Notes under the pieces: model-generated
What the model was told of the DNA's origin: nothing
The model's database searches: none
The model's input: the letters and a program-made list of their open reading frames with translations, nothing else
Origin: Gymnothorax reevesii
Taxonomy: Eukaryota; Chordata; Actinopteri; Anguilliformes; Muraenidae
Direction: 5' to 3'
DNA: 64,000 bases
Assembly (NCBI GenBank): GCA_029721435.1
Contig: CM056573.1
Coordinates: 7,973,001-8,037,000 of the forward strand
Shown: in pieces, positions 1 to 42,170 of the stretch
Layout: every line of letters begins with the position of its first letter
Numbering within the stretch: the first letter of the stretch is position 1
Program-made: the position numbers and the translations under genes

Positions 1-733
1 TCTGTCACGGCTGGGATCTTTGTCGTGTAACGCAGGGGTAAGGAACTATGGTCCTGAAGTGCTATAGCCCTTCGTGTTTTAGTTGTCTCCTCTCTAACAC
101 ACCTGATTTAAACATCTACCTCATCCTTGAACCCTCAGCCTCATTTTCAAGCCCTTAAAGAGCTACGGTCATTTGAATCTGGGGTATGTTCAAGGACACC
201 TACATTAGCTAGCGCTTTTGTTAGCCTAATATACTATTTTGAACATAGTTTTCATTAGCAGCTGGGCAGCATAATATACTCTACTGAAAATACCGTTTTC
301 GTTACCAGTTAACCGCTAACATGGCAAATGAACCAAGCCAGAATCACTGAAAATGCAATGGAAACTGCTGATTGGCCGCTGCTACATTAGGTTTTCGCTG
401 CACACCTCTTTCTCAGAGCATTAGCTTCTGTTGCCCAATGTCCCGCTGCTCACAATTCAATCAAAATTGACTGTTAGGTTACGCAACCAAACTTTTGACA
501 GATTGAACACATGACCGGTGTGTTAGAGGCGGAGAGACCCCTAATACATGAACGGCTATAACGTTAGCTACTCAGGAGCGGGGTTCACTACCCCTGGTGT
601 TCAGTTTGTGTCTCCACGCCTGTCTCTTCTCTCTTCTGTGCATTTTTATCCCTCTTCTCAGCTTTCCTCTGCTCTTATCTCCTGCATTTGTATCTCCTGT
701 GTTTCCGGACCATTCCATGCTCTGTGTGGCCAG

Positions 734-3700
734 GCTCTAGAGAAGCAGAAAGAGTATTTTGACTGCCTTAGGAGTGAGAGAGATGAACTCAGGGATGAGC
801 TGGCTGACCTGAAGGGGAAATGCAAGACAGGAGAGGTAGGTGTCAGGGGCACACAAAGCCATGCAAGTCAGCCCCCCCCACAAGAGGGATAATAACAGTT
901 TAACTGGAGTGGGAGGTAATATACATCCTTTCAAATGTGATTATAACTGTGTGCCTCTGTAACAAGTGCATCGTGATCAAGTCCGTCGGCTTTATCTGTG
1001 GATTCTCTCCGGTTCGTCTCCTTCACTAGGCCCTGCAAAAAAACATTCCACAGAAGAGATGTCTGATGGGGGGAGGAGGGTGGGGTGGAGTTTGGCATGT
1101 AAGGGATAATGTAGAGCGAGCCGGTCGCTGTAGAGAAATAAACCCCAACAAGGTGATGTAGGACCCCGACACGAAGTGGAGGCTCACTCTACATTATCCC
1201 TTACATATTACACGGAAACTCACTAAAGCAATAAAAAGTTTGACATAAAATGTTGATCGAAATATGATTTTATTGATTTACAAAAGTTTTCATTGCTACT
1301 GCTTGAAAAATAGTCCGCTGCTTGAAAAAAATTGCCCGTTCGTTTCTACGGTTAGAACTGTAACTGTGAGCAACAGTCGATCAGAAGCGTCCATAGCAAC
1401 AGTCTGCTATTCATAGCAATGGCCTGCTATACAGAAATAACAGACCGTAGAATGTTGTAATTGACCAATCACGATCAAGCATTTGGCAATGCCGTGTAAT
1501 AAACAAAGATAAAACACCTGCGAAACACAAAAATGTATGTACACTACTCGGCGAAAAAGGCGCACACTGTTTTAATATTTTGTCGGGCCGCCTTTAGCTT
1601 TGATTCTGGTGCCCATTCGTCATGGCGTTGTTTCGACGAACTTAAAACATGTTACATTTACTTCCAATCAAAGGTGCGTAATTTTTGCCTGGGATCTTGT
1701 ATTGATGAGATTTGCAAGGATGTGTGAAGCTCAGGAAAAATAGCAGTGCATGATGGGATCGTCACGCTTCTAAAGTTTTAATTGCAGAACCAACCAACTT
1801 TCCTCAGCCCTGCTGACCCTGTTCTAGTGTAAATGAGAAATTCTGGTCTGAATTGCCTGTACATCATTAAAAAAAAAAATTAGTGTGAGCGTTACGCTGG
1901 GTTGTGTGTTCAGTGCTTTCCGGGTTAAAAACACAGTTGACACCACAAGAGCATGTAGGATTGGGTAAGTTCCAATACAAAGCATCACAAACCTCTTTCC
2001 TTGTGGACAGATGTTATCAATGTGGTCTGGCCAGTCTGGTTAGACAAACTGACCCGATAAGCACATTCCACTCCTACAAGAAGGCAAGTGATCCGTCAGC
2101 TAACAGAGACATAACTTACCGAGCACTATTTTGAGGAACAGTTGCTGCAGGAAACTGGGTAACTAGGTTGGAAATATAGTGTAAATATATCTGGGTAAAT
2201 TTGGGAACATGCGTGACAAAACCGTTATGGTGCGTAAGGAGGCCACATTCTAAAAATGGCAGGAACGCATTCCTAAAACGAGAGAACTCTGGAATGGAGG
2301 AATATGTTCTTACTCCTATTAAAAGCTGTTTATCTGTTCCTGTGGACATGAATGGATCTTGTCACGCTGCTTAAAGTTTTCATTTTTTTAGATTTTGTTC
2401 GAAAATGGGGAAACTGCAAGCTATGAGGAGGAAAGGTTATCTTTGGAGAGCCGCTGTTCCTTCATACTGCTGCTTTTCTTTCACCGTCGATAAGTTTTAG
2501 ACCAATTCATGTTTTGCAGTAAATGCAAGATGGGAAAATTCTGAAATTGCAGTGCGCCACATTACCAGTGCAATAGTTTGTCCCCAATTGTGTACAGAAA
2601 CGGCTACCTCTGAAAGGCAGAAGGTCACTGTGTACGATCAGAAGCTGCCGGAATGGTTGACATGTGCCTTATGGTATCTGTGTGAAGGGTCCAATTCTGG
2701 AACAACCGACAATTATACTGTAGTGAAGGCATCGGCCTGCGTTACCCTACTGCTTCTGTAATCCGCTCGGTTGTTGTTTATGGAGCCAAAATGGAGGGTC
2801 GCTGGTCTTCAGCACCTCTTGGCCCCACGCGTAGGCGGTAGCTGATTATAATGGAACCATGTGCTTGCGTTCATCTCGGCGCCGTCTACTGAGTGACTGT
2901 GTGCTGTTTCTGTAGAAACACGGTCTGGTGATCATCCCCGAGGGCACGCCCAACGGAGAGGTGAGCGAGGAGGTGATCGGGGGCAGCATCACAGTGGTCA
3001 GTCAGGAGGCCGCACAGGTGCTGGAGTCCGCAGGAGAGGGGCCCCTGGGTGAGTCTGGGGCCCTGAGCGGCTTCTGATGAGTCTCCTCCTCGCTGTTATT
3101 CCCCGGAACATTCTACCTTCAGTGTTTCTCTTCACTCCTATTCCCCCCAAACTTAACAGCTTCATTCTCTCCCCGCTCTTGGGCCTCTCGCGCCAAGGAT
3201 AAAACGATAAAACAAAACAAAAATGTGTTTAGTAAAACATTTGAACTCATTTTTATTATTATATGCCGCCAGAGGCAGTCGTATATTGGCGTCATCCACT
3301 CAGTTAGTCCGTCCGTCCATTCGTCTGTTAACATTTGCCTTGTCCGCAAATTTGTGTGCAAAGCTTCAGGCCGATCGGGACGAAACTCTGCAGGAACATT
3401 ACCTGGGTCAGGGTCTAGACACCGAATGACTGTCGGCTCCGTCGCTCCAAGGTCAAGGTCACACATCGAGGTCAAAGGTCAAATTTATACCAAAATGTCG
3501 GTGGCCCATAATGTACCAGCTCCTGGTGCTCTTGTTCTTTTTGGGACAGTCCACGCTGGATCAGTAACTTAATGCGAAATACTCGATGGCAAAATTTTCG
3601 TTTTGTTACTGCGTTTCATCCTTGGTGTGAGTTGACCTTTATTCCCCTGCATTTTACAGCTTCATTCTGTCCTCACTCTTATTCCCCTTTACTTTACGGC

Positions 3701-6700
3701 TTCAGTCATGCTTGCTAGGCTAACTGAGGATGCTAACACAGCCCATAGGTGAGTTAGGGAATGTTCCTGGGCGTATCCCCGCTTCTTGCCTATTGGATGC
3801 TGGGATGGGCTTGAGTCCTATGCAGTCCTGCCCATGAATTGTTGGGTTTGGTAATAGATGGAGGCTGTAATTCTGTGTCTCTTTCATATCCGCAGATGTG
3901 AGGCTACGGAAGCTTGCGGATGAGAAGGATGAACTCCTTGCCCAGGTAACATCACTCTGTGCTCTATAGTCATAACACGGTCCTCATTTTGTATGCGGCT
4001 TTATTAACATTTTTCCACTTCTGGTTCCAACTGTCCGGTGTCTGAGAAAAATAAATGGGCTTCTCGAAATTGTAGAAGATAAGATCCATGAGCAAACTTG
4101 TTGCTCTTAATGGTGTGCGTTTTGTTCAGTGAGATGATGTATACATTACAATCACTTGAAAATTGACCCCTCCCTGTCCGTAAAATGGGCCTGCTGCTAA
4201 TGATTTGCTGTCATAAAGAATAATTTAAATACTAGCAGGCATGACATTTGAACGAACCGATGATCTGAGACCAGCGGGTGATGCAGTTCCATCTTACTTT
4301 ATCCTTAGCATGTAGACGGCAACAATCAGCTTTTCACGTCTCGGAACCTTTCATTTTTTTAAAAGGTTTGGAGTGTTCAGCCACATTACAATAAACAAAA
4401 TGGCAATGCTTTCCACGTGTTAGCTTAACCATGGACTCTATTTCTGCCGATTTTGGAGAAGACACCCCCCCCCTTTATTATTTTCTAGAGAAAGCTGTGA
4501 GGCCCTCTCTCTTGTCAGTCCTGCTATTGTCATTTGCTCTGAAGTCCTCTGTCCTGTCAGTACTGCTGATGTTGTCAGTAGCTGAGAAACCCCCTGTCCT
4601 GTCGGTACTGCTGATGTTGTCAGTAGCTGAGAAACCCCCTGTCCTGTCAGTACTGCTGATGTTGTCAGTAGCTGAGAAACCCCCTGTCCTGTAAGTAGTG
4701 CTGATGTTGTCAGTAGCTCTGTAGCCCTCAGTCCTGTCAGTACTGCTGATGTTGTCAGTAGCTCTTTAGCCTGGTATCCTGTCAGTAGTGCTGATGTCGT
4801 CAGTAGCTCTGTAGCCCTCAGTCCTGTCAGTAGTGCTGATGTTGTCAGTAGCTCTGTAGCCCTCAGTCCTGTCAGTACTGCTGATGTTGTCAGTAGCTCT
4901 GTAGCCCTCAGTAGTGCTGATGTTGTGAGTAGCTCTGTAGCCCGGTATCCTGTCAGTAGTGCTGATGTTTTTTGGCTTTTAGATCAGGAAGCTGAAGACC
5001 CAGCTGGAGGAGGAGAAACAGAAAAATTCGAAGATGGAGAATGTGCTCACCGACGGCGAACGAATGGAGAACGGCGAAGACCTGCACCTCATCGAGCTAC
5101 AAAGTACGTATACGCCCTGCACCCTAATATCCTCTCACACACACAACTGTGCAACAACAATGAAATTCCCATCAGTATCATCGTGAAGTTTCAGTTAAAG
5201 TTGCTTCTGAATAGTCCTAAAGGTGCCTGACCCTTAGTCCGTGGTAATTATCTTTTCATCATGAATAGTCGTCTGTAATGCTTTGTCCTGTCATACCAAA
5301 ACGCCGAAGACGGGCATATTTCTTTTTATACCATCATACTAAGATGCAGAATTGGCTTTGTGAGTAAAAAGGTCTCTCAGGAAAAACTTACGACTAAAAC
5401 CAATGTCAATTTTCAGACGTTTTAAGAAAATTTTTTAAAGATGCGGACCAAACCTGGTTGGCTAAGCAAACTGCGGTTCCACTTAATAGTGTACTTCATT
5501 GTTGGTGCATCTTAATATTTAGTAGTTTTTTGAGATTTTTTTTAGGTTGCAATATGCATTTACTCGAGCATCTTCAAGATGGTGACACAACATTTCTAAG
5601 CTGTTCAAATTAGTCTTGGATGAGCTCTTGTGTGTCGGGGACAGCATTTCAGGAGCAGGAGGTTGTAACGTTGGTCCCACCAGTATTTATCAATATGCCA
5701 GCTCTGAATCACGTTTTCATAGCATCATTAACACTGTCACTATGGTTATGAGAGTTTATGACCGTACTTTTGACTTGGTGTTGTTAAATTGACATGTTCT
5801 CAACATTGACTGTATTCTATATTGTATTAATTTGCTCAAGTCCACTTCCTGTGAGTCATGAATGTCATATGAACAGAAACTCATAGCTGTGGAGTGATTA
5901 ACTCACAAGAGCCCCCTGCTGGTTAATCGTGTCACTACAAACTCTGCAAATGAAGCTGCATCAGAGTTGTTTTTCCCAGTTCATCTCTGCGAAAGCCTGA
6001 CTTTTGGGTCTCTGGGTTATGAGCAGTGACACTTATCGTGCAGCCCAGGAGGGTGTTGACTTTACTTTGTTTCCCGTCATGCATTGCAGTGGTTCCTGTA
6101 CTGATGATTGGCCTTGAAGTACAAGAAATACTTTCCCCTTTGTGTGCGCCTGTTGCACTTTGCCCTTTATCTTCTGACATGATGCTTAGCAACAGTGTGT
6201 TAAGACCTGACATTTTTATGATTCTTTGAATTCTTGCATGTCCTGTCTCATATGTTGTGTAAATTGTACGGTAGGAAGTGCTGACACCAGATTCAGTGTG
6301 TCAACATCGTGCTCATTCTTTTGCCCCTACGTGTAGCCCTCATTTGTGATAAAAACAGATTCTTGAATTCAGTATTTTATACTCTTTCACCCCGTCTGGT
6401 TTGCACATTCACTTCATGAGCCTTTTCATTTTTTTACAGGAGACGCAAACAGACAAATAAGCGAATACAAATTTAAACTCTCAAAAGCAGAACAGGAAAT
6501 GGGGACGATGGAACAGAATGTGAGTATTGAGAACGTTTCCGTTTACAGATGTTTCGTTGTGTGGGAAGAGCGAAGGAAGTCTGGCGTAAACCCTCACAGG
6601 CAGCACAGCTGATTTCAGTTACTTGTTGTCTTAGAGTTTTGTGCAAGTTCTAGAGAAGTGTACGCGAGTGTGACAATTTTTGCTTTACTGCATCCTGAAT

Positions 6701-7671
6701 TGCAATGAAAAACATGAAACTTCGTATGGAATTTTTCCAAAATAACATTTAATCGAACTGTTTACTCATTCTTATTCCATCTCTTCACTAAACTTGATGA
6801 TCTGTGAATTTATTTTCCAGATTACGAGACTAGAAGGACAGGTCTCGAGATACAAAGCAGCAGCAGATAACTCAGAGAAAATCGAGGATGAGCTTAAAGT
6901 TGAAAAACGGAAACTCCAAAGAGAGGTAAAACGCAATAAATAAACCTAACGCTTGAATATTTGTTTCTGTTCTTACTGGTTGTCCTGACTGAGGTTCTGC
7001 TGGTGCTACATGTTGTCTGTGTTGATCTCGGCGATGGCCGTCCCCAGACATTAGACTGGCTGTCCTGCTAGAACAGCAATACATTGTGTACAAATGACTA
7101 AGCTCTTTTATTTTTTTTTTAATCCACCGCCACCACACCAAGTGGAGCGAGAGATATTGCAATGGCGCTGGTCCATCTGTGCTGCTCTCCTTCGGTCTGT
7201 CTGGATCAGTGGAAGAACTTCACCCAGCTGAATGAGACTTTTAGTTTGTATAGAACTAGTCATGACCGTGATTATATTTGAAAATGGGATTCCTGGGTCG
7301 CGAGGGATACTGATGACAGTGACGTCTTTTTCATCTTGTAACGGATTAAAATAAGTTTACACTCCAATAGAGCACTGCGCAAGAATTTAAGGCAGAAATG
7401 ACTGTAGTGGTGACTAAAGCACAGAAGCTGTACCTCCAGTATAGTGATCATTTCTGTCCTCTTTTCGGCTGCACTTTTTTTCTACTGTTTCTTTGGGTCC
7501 GGCACCTGTGATATTGGTTTTTGGATGTGCGTGCATTCATTCTACTTTTGCTCTTTTCAGCTGCGGACAGCGTTGGACAAGATTGAGGAGATGGAGATGA
7601 CCAATAGTCACCTGGTAAAGCGCCTTGAGAAAATGAAGGCCAATCGGAATGCACTTCTGTCCCAGCAGTGA
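734..7671 (+). CDS. lrrfip2: LRRFIP2, last seven coding exons (5' part outside the window)
   Basis: Leucine-rich repeat flightless-interacting protein 2 is a cytoplasmic coiled-coil protein that binds flightless-I and MyD88 and is linked to TLR/NF-kB and Wnt signalling (family knowledge). Exons seen: 734-835, 2916-3048, 3896-3945, 4983-5103, 6440-6519, 6821-6925, 7561-7671. All have AG/GT borders and compatible phases, and the last ends in TGA. Diagnostic stretches are [72 protein letters not shown] and [17 protein letters not shown]. They match the C-terminal coiled coil of LRRFIP2. The paralogue LRRFIP1 is less likely because the KHGLVIIP exon and the short C-terminus fit LRRFIP2. About 234 C-terminal residues are encoded. 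The upstream exons lie before base 1; I found none in 1-733. It runs tail to tail toward MLH1. Confidence 0.95.
1098..1205. repeat. Short foldback (MITE-like) element in an LRRFIP2 intron
   Basis: TGTAAGGGATAATGTAGAG at the left end is repeated in inverted orientation at the right end, with arms of about 25 bp differing at about one base. The core of about 58 bp has no coding potential. This is the form of a miniature inverted-repeat element, or an RNA-hairpin repeat. The family is not identified. Confidence 0.6.
3240..3600. repeat. Dispersed repeat with TCCG-type tetranucleotide core
   Basis: An intronic stretch holds a GCCGCCA box, a short run of GTCCGTCCGTCC and an AGGTCAAGGTCAC / AGGTCAAAGGTC tail. 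Related stretches with the same TCCG/CGGA core occur near 16700-16920 (opposite orientation) and 46380-46580. That marks a dispersed non-coding repeat, not an exon. The ORFs crossing it have no recognisable protein. Confidence 0.5.
4540..4975. repeat. 45-bp minisatellite directly before an LRRFIP2 splice acceptor
   Basis: About nine to ten copies of a 45-bp unit of the type TACTGCTGATGTTGTCAGTA + GCT + GAGAAACCCCCTGTCCTGTCAG or the CTCTGTAGCCCTCAGT variant are seen. Early copies are nearly identical and later ones alternate between sub-types. Because 45 is divisible by three, part of the array reads as an open frame; this is a shadow, not a gene. The array runs to within about 10-15 bp of the acceptor AG at 4981-4982. 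Confidence 0.9.
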
Positions 7672-8821
7672 GCGGAGAGAGAGGGGCAACATGACTCTGT
7701 CTCTCATTCTACCGATTCTGCCACCGTGGGGTTCATTCTGTCCCTGAGTTTTGTGCGTAGAAAGCCCCACTAGCACTGGCCTTACCTTTAACCTCCGTCT
7801 CCTGAAAGAGACACGCCGACTCGGACGCACTTGTTAGCAGTCTTGCATCAATAATAAGGGAGATATTTGTGCTGAAAACGGCTTATCCTGAGAAAAATGG
7901 TTGTATTATTTTTCAGACTGTTAAGCATCATTTTATTCACATGACTTATTTCTCTACATGGTGGGTGTTTGATGTTTTTTTTTTCTTTTTCTTTTTGTTT
8001 TGTTTTGTTTTTTTAAAGTTGCATGATCTGAACTACACTTATACCGCTTATCATAAAATCTGCTCACGGCTACAGCACACACTGCAAAGTGCCTTTCTGA
8101 ATGGAGCGACGGCGATCGCAGGGATTGCATTATTACACTAAAGTATGAGCATTATTACTGGTACAGTATGTATTGAAAAATAGGGTGCAGTTAGGATTTA
8201 AAATTATGAAACAGTATGCTGAATTGTCAGTTGAGGATTCTTTTTTTTTTTTTTCAAAAATATTTAAAGATATTTCCTGGAATAATTGTGTAAATGAATG
8301 AGCTGTATATACTGGGTGGGTGTTTTTTGCATGGGTTATGGCACGTAAGAGAAGTGTATTAAGCCGGGATATTTGTGCCGAGTTTGTGAAGCACACGGAA
8401 AAAACAAACTGTACTTTCTCAAACTGTGCCTTCAGTGCTTGGAAAGAGCGGTTTTCAGTCTCAGGACCACAAAACGATTGTGACTGGGGCAGCTACATTA
8501 AATCTATGTTAAAGAAATGGACTAGAGCTTGTTTTTCTTAATTCCCAAATGATTTGAAGCTTGTGGAAACAGTCATCAGACATGGTCTTCAGCTTGAAGT
8601 GCTTTGAGTAAACAAACCTCATAATGGAGGTAAATCCCTGTCTTCATTCCTGAGCATGGTATTACAACTTTAATTTCATGTGTAAATTTTGCTCCCCGTC
8701 TGGACTCGGATCTGCAGCAGCTTTAACAGATTGATTGCACCCAAACTTCGGGCTTGGAACATTTTGGCTCGTGTTTGGATATTTTTTGCAATACAGTCCT
8801 TTCAGAAATCGCCTACTGAAC
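7672..8821. other. LRRFIP2 3' UTR and downstream AT-rich sequence
   Basis: After the TGA at 7669-7671 the sequence is AT-rich with T-tracts (about 7976-8015 and 8241-8254). It should contain the LRRFIP2 3' UTR. I could not fix the cleavage site, because no convincing AATAAA with a downstream GU-rich element stands out. Short ORFs here have no recognisable domain. Confidence 0.5.
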
Positions 8822-9255
8822 TACTATGCTTCGGGTTCGATCCCCAGTCGTACCAACCAGCAGTGGTCCGCAGCTTTTTCAGAACAGCACACGATTGGCT
8901 AAAGTGCTGTAGGGATGCACATTGGGAAGGGACTGCTGGGAAGGGATATTAAAAATGATTGCCATGTTCGCTGCTCGAGCGCCTCCTGCTGGTCAGCCGG
9001 GCGCTCGTCAGTGAGATTCTAAGCTTGTTCATGTTCGAGTATCCTCCGCCCTCGTTCTGAACTTGCGAAAGTTTTGACCAATGAGTGTAAAGATGCAGGG
9101 GCTGACAGGCGTGTACTTCGGAGGGGAGCCGCGAACTGTCTCTCTCTCCTGAGCTGGCAATAGGGGGTCGCATATGAGCAAGCCTTGTACATAGTTCTCG
9201 GATTGCGCATTCTAGATTCAGGTGGGATTGGAGATGCCAAATTTATTTTTAAAAA
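8822..9255 (+). mobile_element. tRNA-derived SINE, 5'-truncated copy
   Basis: The copy starts close to a B-box-like GGTTCGATCC and continues with GCAGCTTTTTCAGAACAGCA. It ends with GATTGGAGATGCCAAATTTA and an A-run at about 9249-9258. The same body occurs inverted at 52103-52623 and 61273-61767, where the full tRNA-like head is present. The A-box region is missing here. I did not find target-site duplications. Confidence 0.75.
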
Positions 9256-9451
9256 AAAAATCTCCAACGAATAGAATTTCAGGTTCCGTGTCGACCAATG
9301 AAATTGTTGTGGGCCCATTCATTTACCCTCTTAGAGTGCCGTGGGAGTGGTGACTCTTGGGCAGACCCTCTTCGACCTGCGAACATGCGATCGCCTGACC
9401 ACATAGCTATAGGACCAACCAGTCTAGATGAATTTTATCACTTCTAATTTT

Positions 9452-10233
9452 GAAGGGATAGTTCGCTTCTTTTGAAGTGGGGTTGTATGAGCTACAAATA
9501 GCCTCTACATACATTAGATGCAGTAGAAAGTTCCCAGCTCTCCCCCAGTTAGTAGCACCACTGCATAGCGCTTACATGATACTTTGTAACCGTTCACAAC
9601 AGTGTAACAGCATATTTTTGCAGCCTAAAAGAGGTCCTACTTGAATACACCACTTTAAATGTATGCTATAGTACAAAAATTTACAGCGCTTCAGCTGCTC
9701 AGAAAAAAAGTCGCTCTTGAACTAACCAACTAAGGCATTCCATCGTAGTAAACTGCCATTTTTCCGAAATGTTTGCACAAGTTTAACAACCATCCACCTT
9801 CGCAACTGCAATTACAGTGACCCAAACAGCTGATCATCATCATCTTTATCTCTGTTTAAATGGCGCACCGCCAAACGGCTGATTGCTACAGCGCCCAGTT
9901 TACTACCATGCGCCGCGCAGAGGTATACATCAGTTGGTAAGTTCAAGAGCAACTGTTTTTTCCGAGCAGCTGAAGCACTGTCAATTTTTTTTTTTTAATG
10001 TAGCGTACAATTGAAATAGTGTATTATTTTCAGGTAGGACCTCTTTTAGGCCACGAAAATATGCTGTTACTTAGGGCCCGTTCACAAGTGTATCGCATAA
10101 ATCTCCGCCCAGCACTATGTGCTGGTGCAGCTACCTGGAGGAGATCAGAGAACTTTCCACTGCATCTAATGTAAGTAGTGTCGATTTGTAGCTCATACAA
10201 CCCCATTTAAAAAAAAAAGTGAACTATCCCTTT
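9452..10233. mobile_element. Long foldback DNA element with GAAGGGATAGTTC ends
   Basis: The first about 100 bp (GAAGGGATAGTTC, then GGGGTTGTATGAGCTACAAA, then CATTAGATGCAGT) recur inverted at the right end with few changes. Inner blocks are also inverted: AACAGCATATTTTTGCAG with AAGAGGTCCTAC, and AGTCGCTCTTGAACT, match their reverse complements near 9940-10070. The whole unit of about 780 bp is an imperfect palindrome without a transposase ORF, so it is a non-autonomous DNA transposon. The superfamily is not assigned. It lies between LRRFIP2 and MLH1. Confidence 0.75.
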
Positions 10234-10599
10234 AAGCGTATGTGTTTGTTGGACAAATGACTGTCAAGCCCTGCTTCGCAAGGATCTCTTCGCAAGTGTA
10301 ATTTAGTGGAGTTCATTCAATTCTACAACACCATTATTCATATTCCAGCAGTACACATTCTATTTATCCCTGATTTAAACAGATTCACAAATTTTGTAAT
10401 TCATAGATAAGCTTTATACAGTGACACTCTTGCTCAACTGTTTGCATCTAAAAATTGACTCATTTATTGAAAATACTAATTATAAAAATTTAAATACAAA
10501 TAACTGGAGCAGCTTAACCATGAACATCAGTAAAACCAGACGAGTCCAACATTTGGACAATGAAATGTTACTCTTCTAGCTGCATACCACAGTACATTG

Positions 10600-11055
10600 G
10601 AATCAAAATTGTCATCTGTGGCGAACTTTTGTCCAATTGAGCTCACACCTGACGGTGGTATTGCTCCGAAGCCTAGAACGCACCGTGAGGAATTTGCAGT
10701 TGTACGGCAGAGCCTTGCAATCCGCCCATTCCAAACTGACAGGTATTGAACAGGCACTACACTAGTAAAGCATGGAAGACCAGGGTTTCAGTAAAATATT
10801 CAAACATTAGTACCGTTTTAGAGCAACATCCTATGGACTGATGAGGCACCCAAGAATGTCACTCGACCCAGAATGATAGGAGTGTGAAGAACCTCAGCTG
10901 TGAACCGCACTGGAGGAAGTGTTATGGCGTGGGCATGTATGGCTGCCAGTGGAACCGGTTCTCTTCAATTAGTGATACAAATCCTGACAAAAGTTGAAGG
11001 ATGAATTCTATACTGTTTAGGGCCATTTTATAAAATGCTTAAAAACGATCAGCAA
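10600..11055 (+). pseudogene. Degenerate Tc1/mariner transposase fragment
   Basis: The plus strand reads ILWTDEAPKN and, after a stop, GGSVMAWACMAASGTGSLQL. These match the first aspartate region (W-D/S-DE) and the VMVWGCFSASGTG block of Tc1-family DDE transposases. The upstream 10600-10760 part may hold the preceding helix-turn-helix portion. Stops and missing parts make it non-functional. It sits just beyond the MLH1 stop codon and may lie in its 3' UTR or flank. Confidence 0.6.
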
Positions 11056-11217
11056 TCCAGAAACTCAGTCCTACTAATGAAAATTGACAGTTTAGTTCCA
11101 AGAGGCTGGTTATGAACATCGATTATCCTCGAGTGCCCAACTGTGTCCCAGGAATATCTCCTGTGTTTTTGGGCCAACAACAAAATTAAGCTTGAAGTCT
11201 TCAGCGGTAATGGCAGT

Positions 11218-40539
<29,322 letters not shown>

Positions 40540-40906
40540 ATGATGTGTCAGACCTGAGGGTCTCAAGGTCATCCTGCTTGAGTACCGGCTGACTAATTAA
40601 GGGCAATTTGTTGGGGGAAGAACATGAGGGTTGTGTGACTCAAATGCATGTGAGATGGATTTGGCCAAACGCAGATGTTAAAAAAGGGAATTTATGTTTT
40701 TCACCTGTGTAAAAAGATGAGAGATGTATGTGTGTATATTTTTGTTTTTTACTGTTTGGGGAGGGAGGTTTCTCTTACTTTGCTTTATGCTTTTGTACAT
40801 CTGTATTTGACTTTTGAACCCTGACTTTGCTGCGGCAATAAAGTCTGGTTTGAGGAACCTGCAAATTTCTCTGACTTCGATCGTTTAGTTTCAAATTTCT
40901 ACAACA
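40540..40906 (+). repeat. Probable 3' or solo LTR of an endogenous retroelement
   Basis: A purine-rich run, CAGGGGGAGAGA, precedes TGATGTGTCAGACC. The segment ends about 365 bp later in TTTCTACAACA and contains CAATAAAGTCTGGTTTGAGG about 65 bp before the end, the usual place of the polyadenylation signal in a retroviral-type LTR. Another purine tract lies at 40493-40513. Target duplications and internal genes were not found, so the borders are tentative. Confidence 0.4.
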
Positions 40907-41049
40907 TTCTAAATATTAAGTTGTCAAAGTGGGGTTGAACGGGGGAGACAAACTTGTCTTTAAAAGCTCTGTGACAATTATCTGGTGTGATTGATTATGG
41001 TTGTGTGGTTTGCAGTTCAGCCTAAAAAATTGAGAAACTTAATACGGTT

Positions 41050-42170
41050 CAAAATCAAGCATCAAGACAGTGTTTTACGGTAGTAAAATCAACTCCAGCC
41101 TTGCAGATACTGGCTGGAGGGATACCTCAAAATGTTGGAATGAAACAGATGGCCAACTATTGCACTCACATGGAAAGACATTAAGGGCTACTTCCCACAA
41201 AAGCAGAAATGCAGGAGTACTGGAAACAAGATTGAGAACACAGCTGAAGTTTTGGATGGACCAGCAATATATACGCAGAGGACATGGGGCTTAAAAATAC
41301 GAAGATGAGGCCAACTGGAGTAATTCTGGAGATTGAGTCATGGTTGCTTTCAACACAACAGATAGACTTGCACTTGCTGGAGTTCAAAAGGGAAGAGATG
41401 GGAAAGTAGACATGATTTTCTGTCCTTGTCAGAGAACACTGCCACCAGTTTACACAGTTATATACAGATGTTTGAAAAGAACCAGATCATCAGACAACTG
41501 GGGTTGCTTTTTTCAGTCTGAGAAAGGACACTTGGTACAATGTAGCATGTTCCTAATTATCTGGGAGTCTATACAGTGGAAATGCTGGCAGTGCTCTTGA
41601 CCCGGCAATGGGTAGAGAAAAATTAACTCAGAAACAATCTTCTCTGATTCTATTTCAGTTCTAAAAAAAATTCGATCCTTTGACTCTGGACAAAAAGATA
41701 TTCCGTTCAAAGTGTTACAAGTACATTCTAAACCCATCCAACAACGTATGTCAGTTTAGATCATGAAAAGAAACATTATATTGAGACACCATAGATGTGC
41801 AGATACCATTAAGTTAATCAAAGTTCAAGGTACTAATTTGGAATAAAGCAATTAAGAAGTGGCAAGGGAAGTGGAACACTGAAACAGGGGGTAGGTTTCC
41901 ATACAGGTTAAATTACAGGGTAAATTTAATAGTAAAGATATGGGAAGGTCATGGAAAGAAAAAGTTGTTTGCAGCAGAATAAGACTGAGTCACTCCAATT
42001 TGTAAAGCATTTTCAGAATAATAGGGAAGCAACCAACTGCCCGATGTGAGCACTGTCAGGTTGAGGAAACTGAAACTCGTGAAATCATAGACTGTTCGGG
42101 GAATGATCAAAAAGACAGCAAACAGAGGAAGAATTGAGGAGGAATGGAACGCAGGAGATCGGCATTAAAT
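41050..42170 (+). pseudogene. Decayed retroelement-like sequence, possibly LINE-derived
   Basis: The best clue is a C-x2-C-x4-E...C pattern in CEHCQVEETETREIIDC near 42045-42095. It resembles the zinc-binding end of LINE reverse-transcriptase ORFs. The rest is broken by stops in all frames. The region lies directly upstream of ICE1 exon 1. Confidence 0.25.

Noticed and set aside
548..892. 114-codon plus-strand ORF at the left end
   Set aside because: Only its 734-835 part is real (LRRFIP2 exon). The rest is intron on both sides of good AG and GT borders.
4431..4694. ORF with a repeated [15 protein letters not shown] peptide
   Set aside because: It is the 45-bp minisatellite read in frame; no homology and no gene structure.
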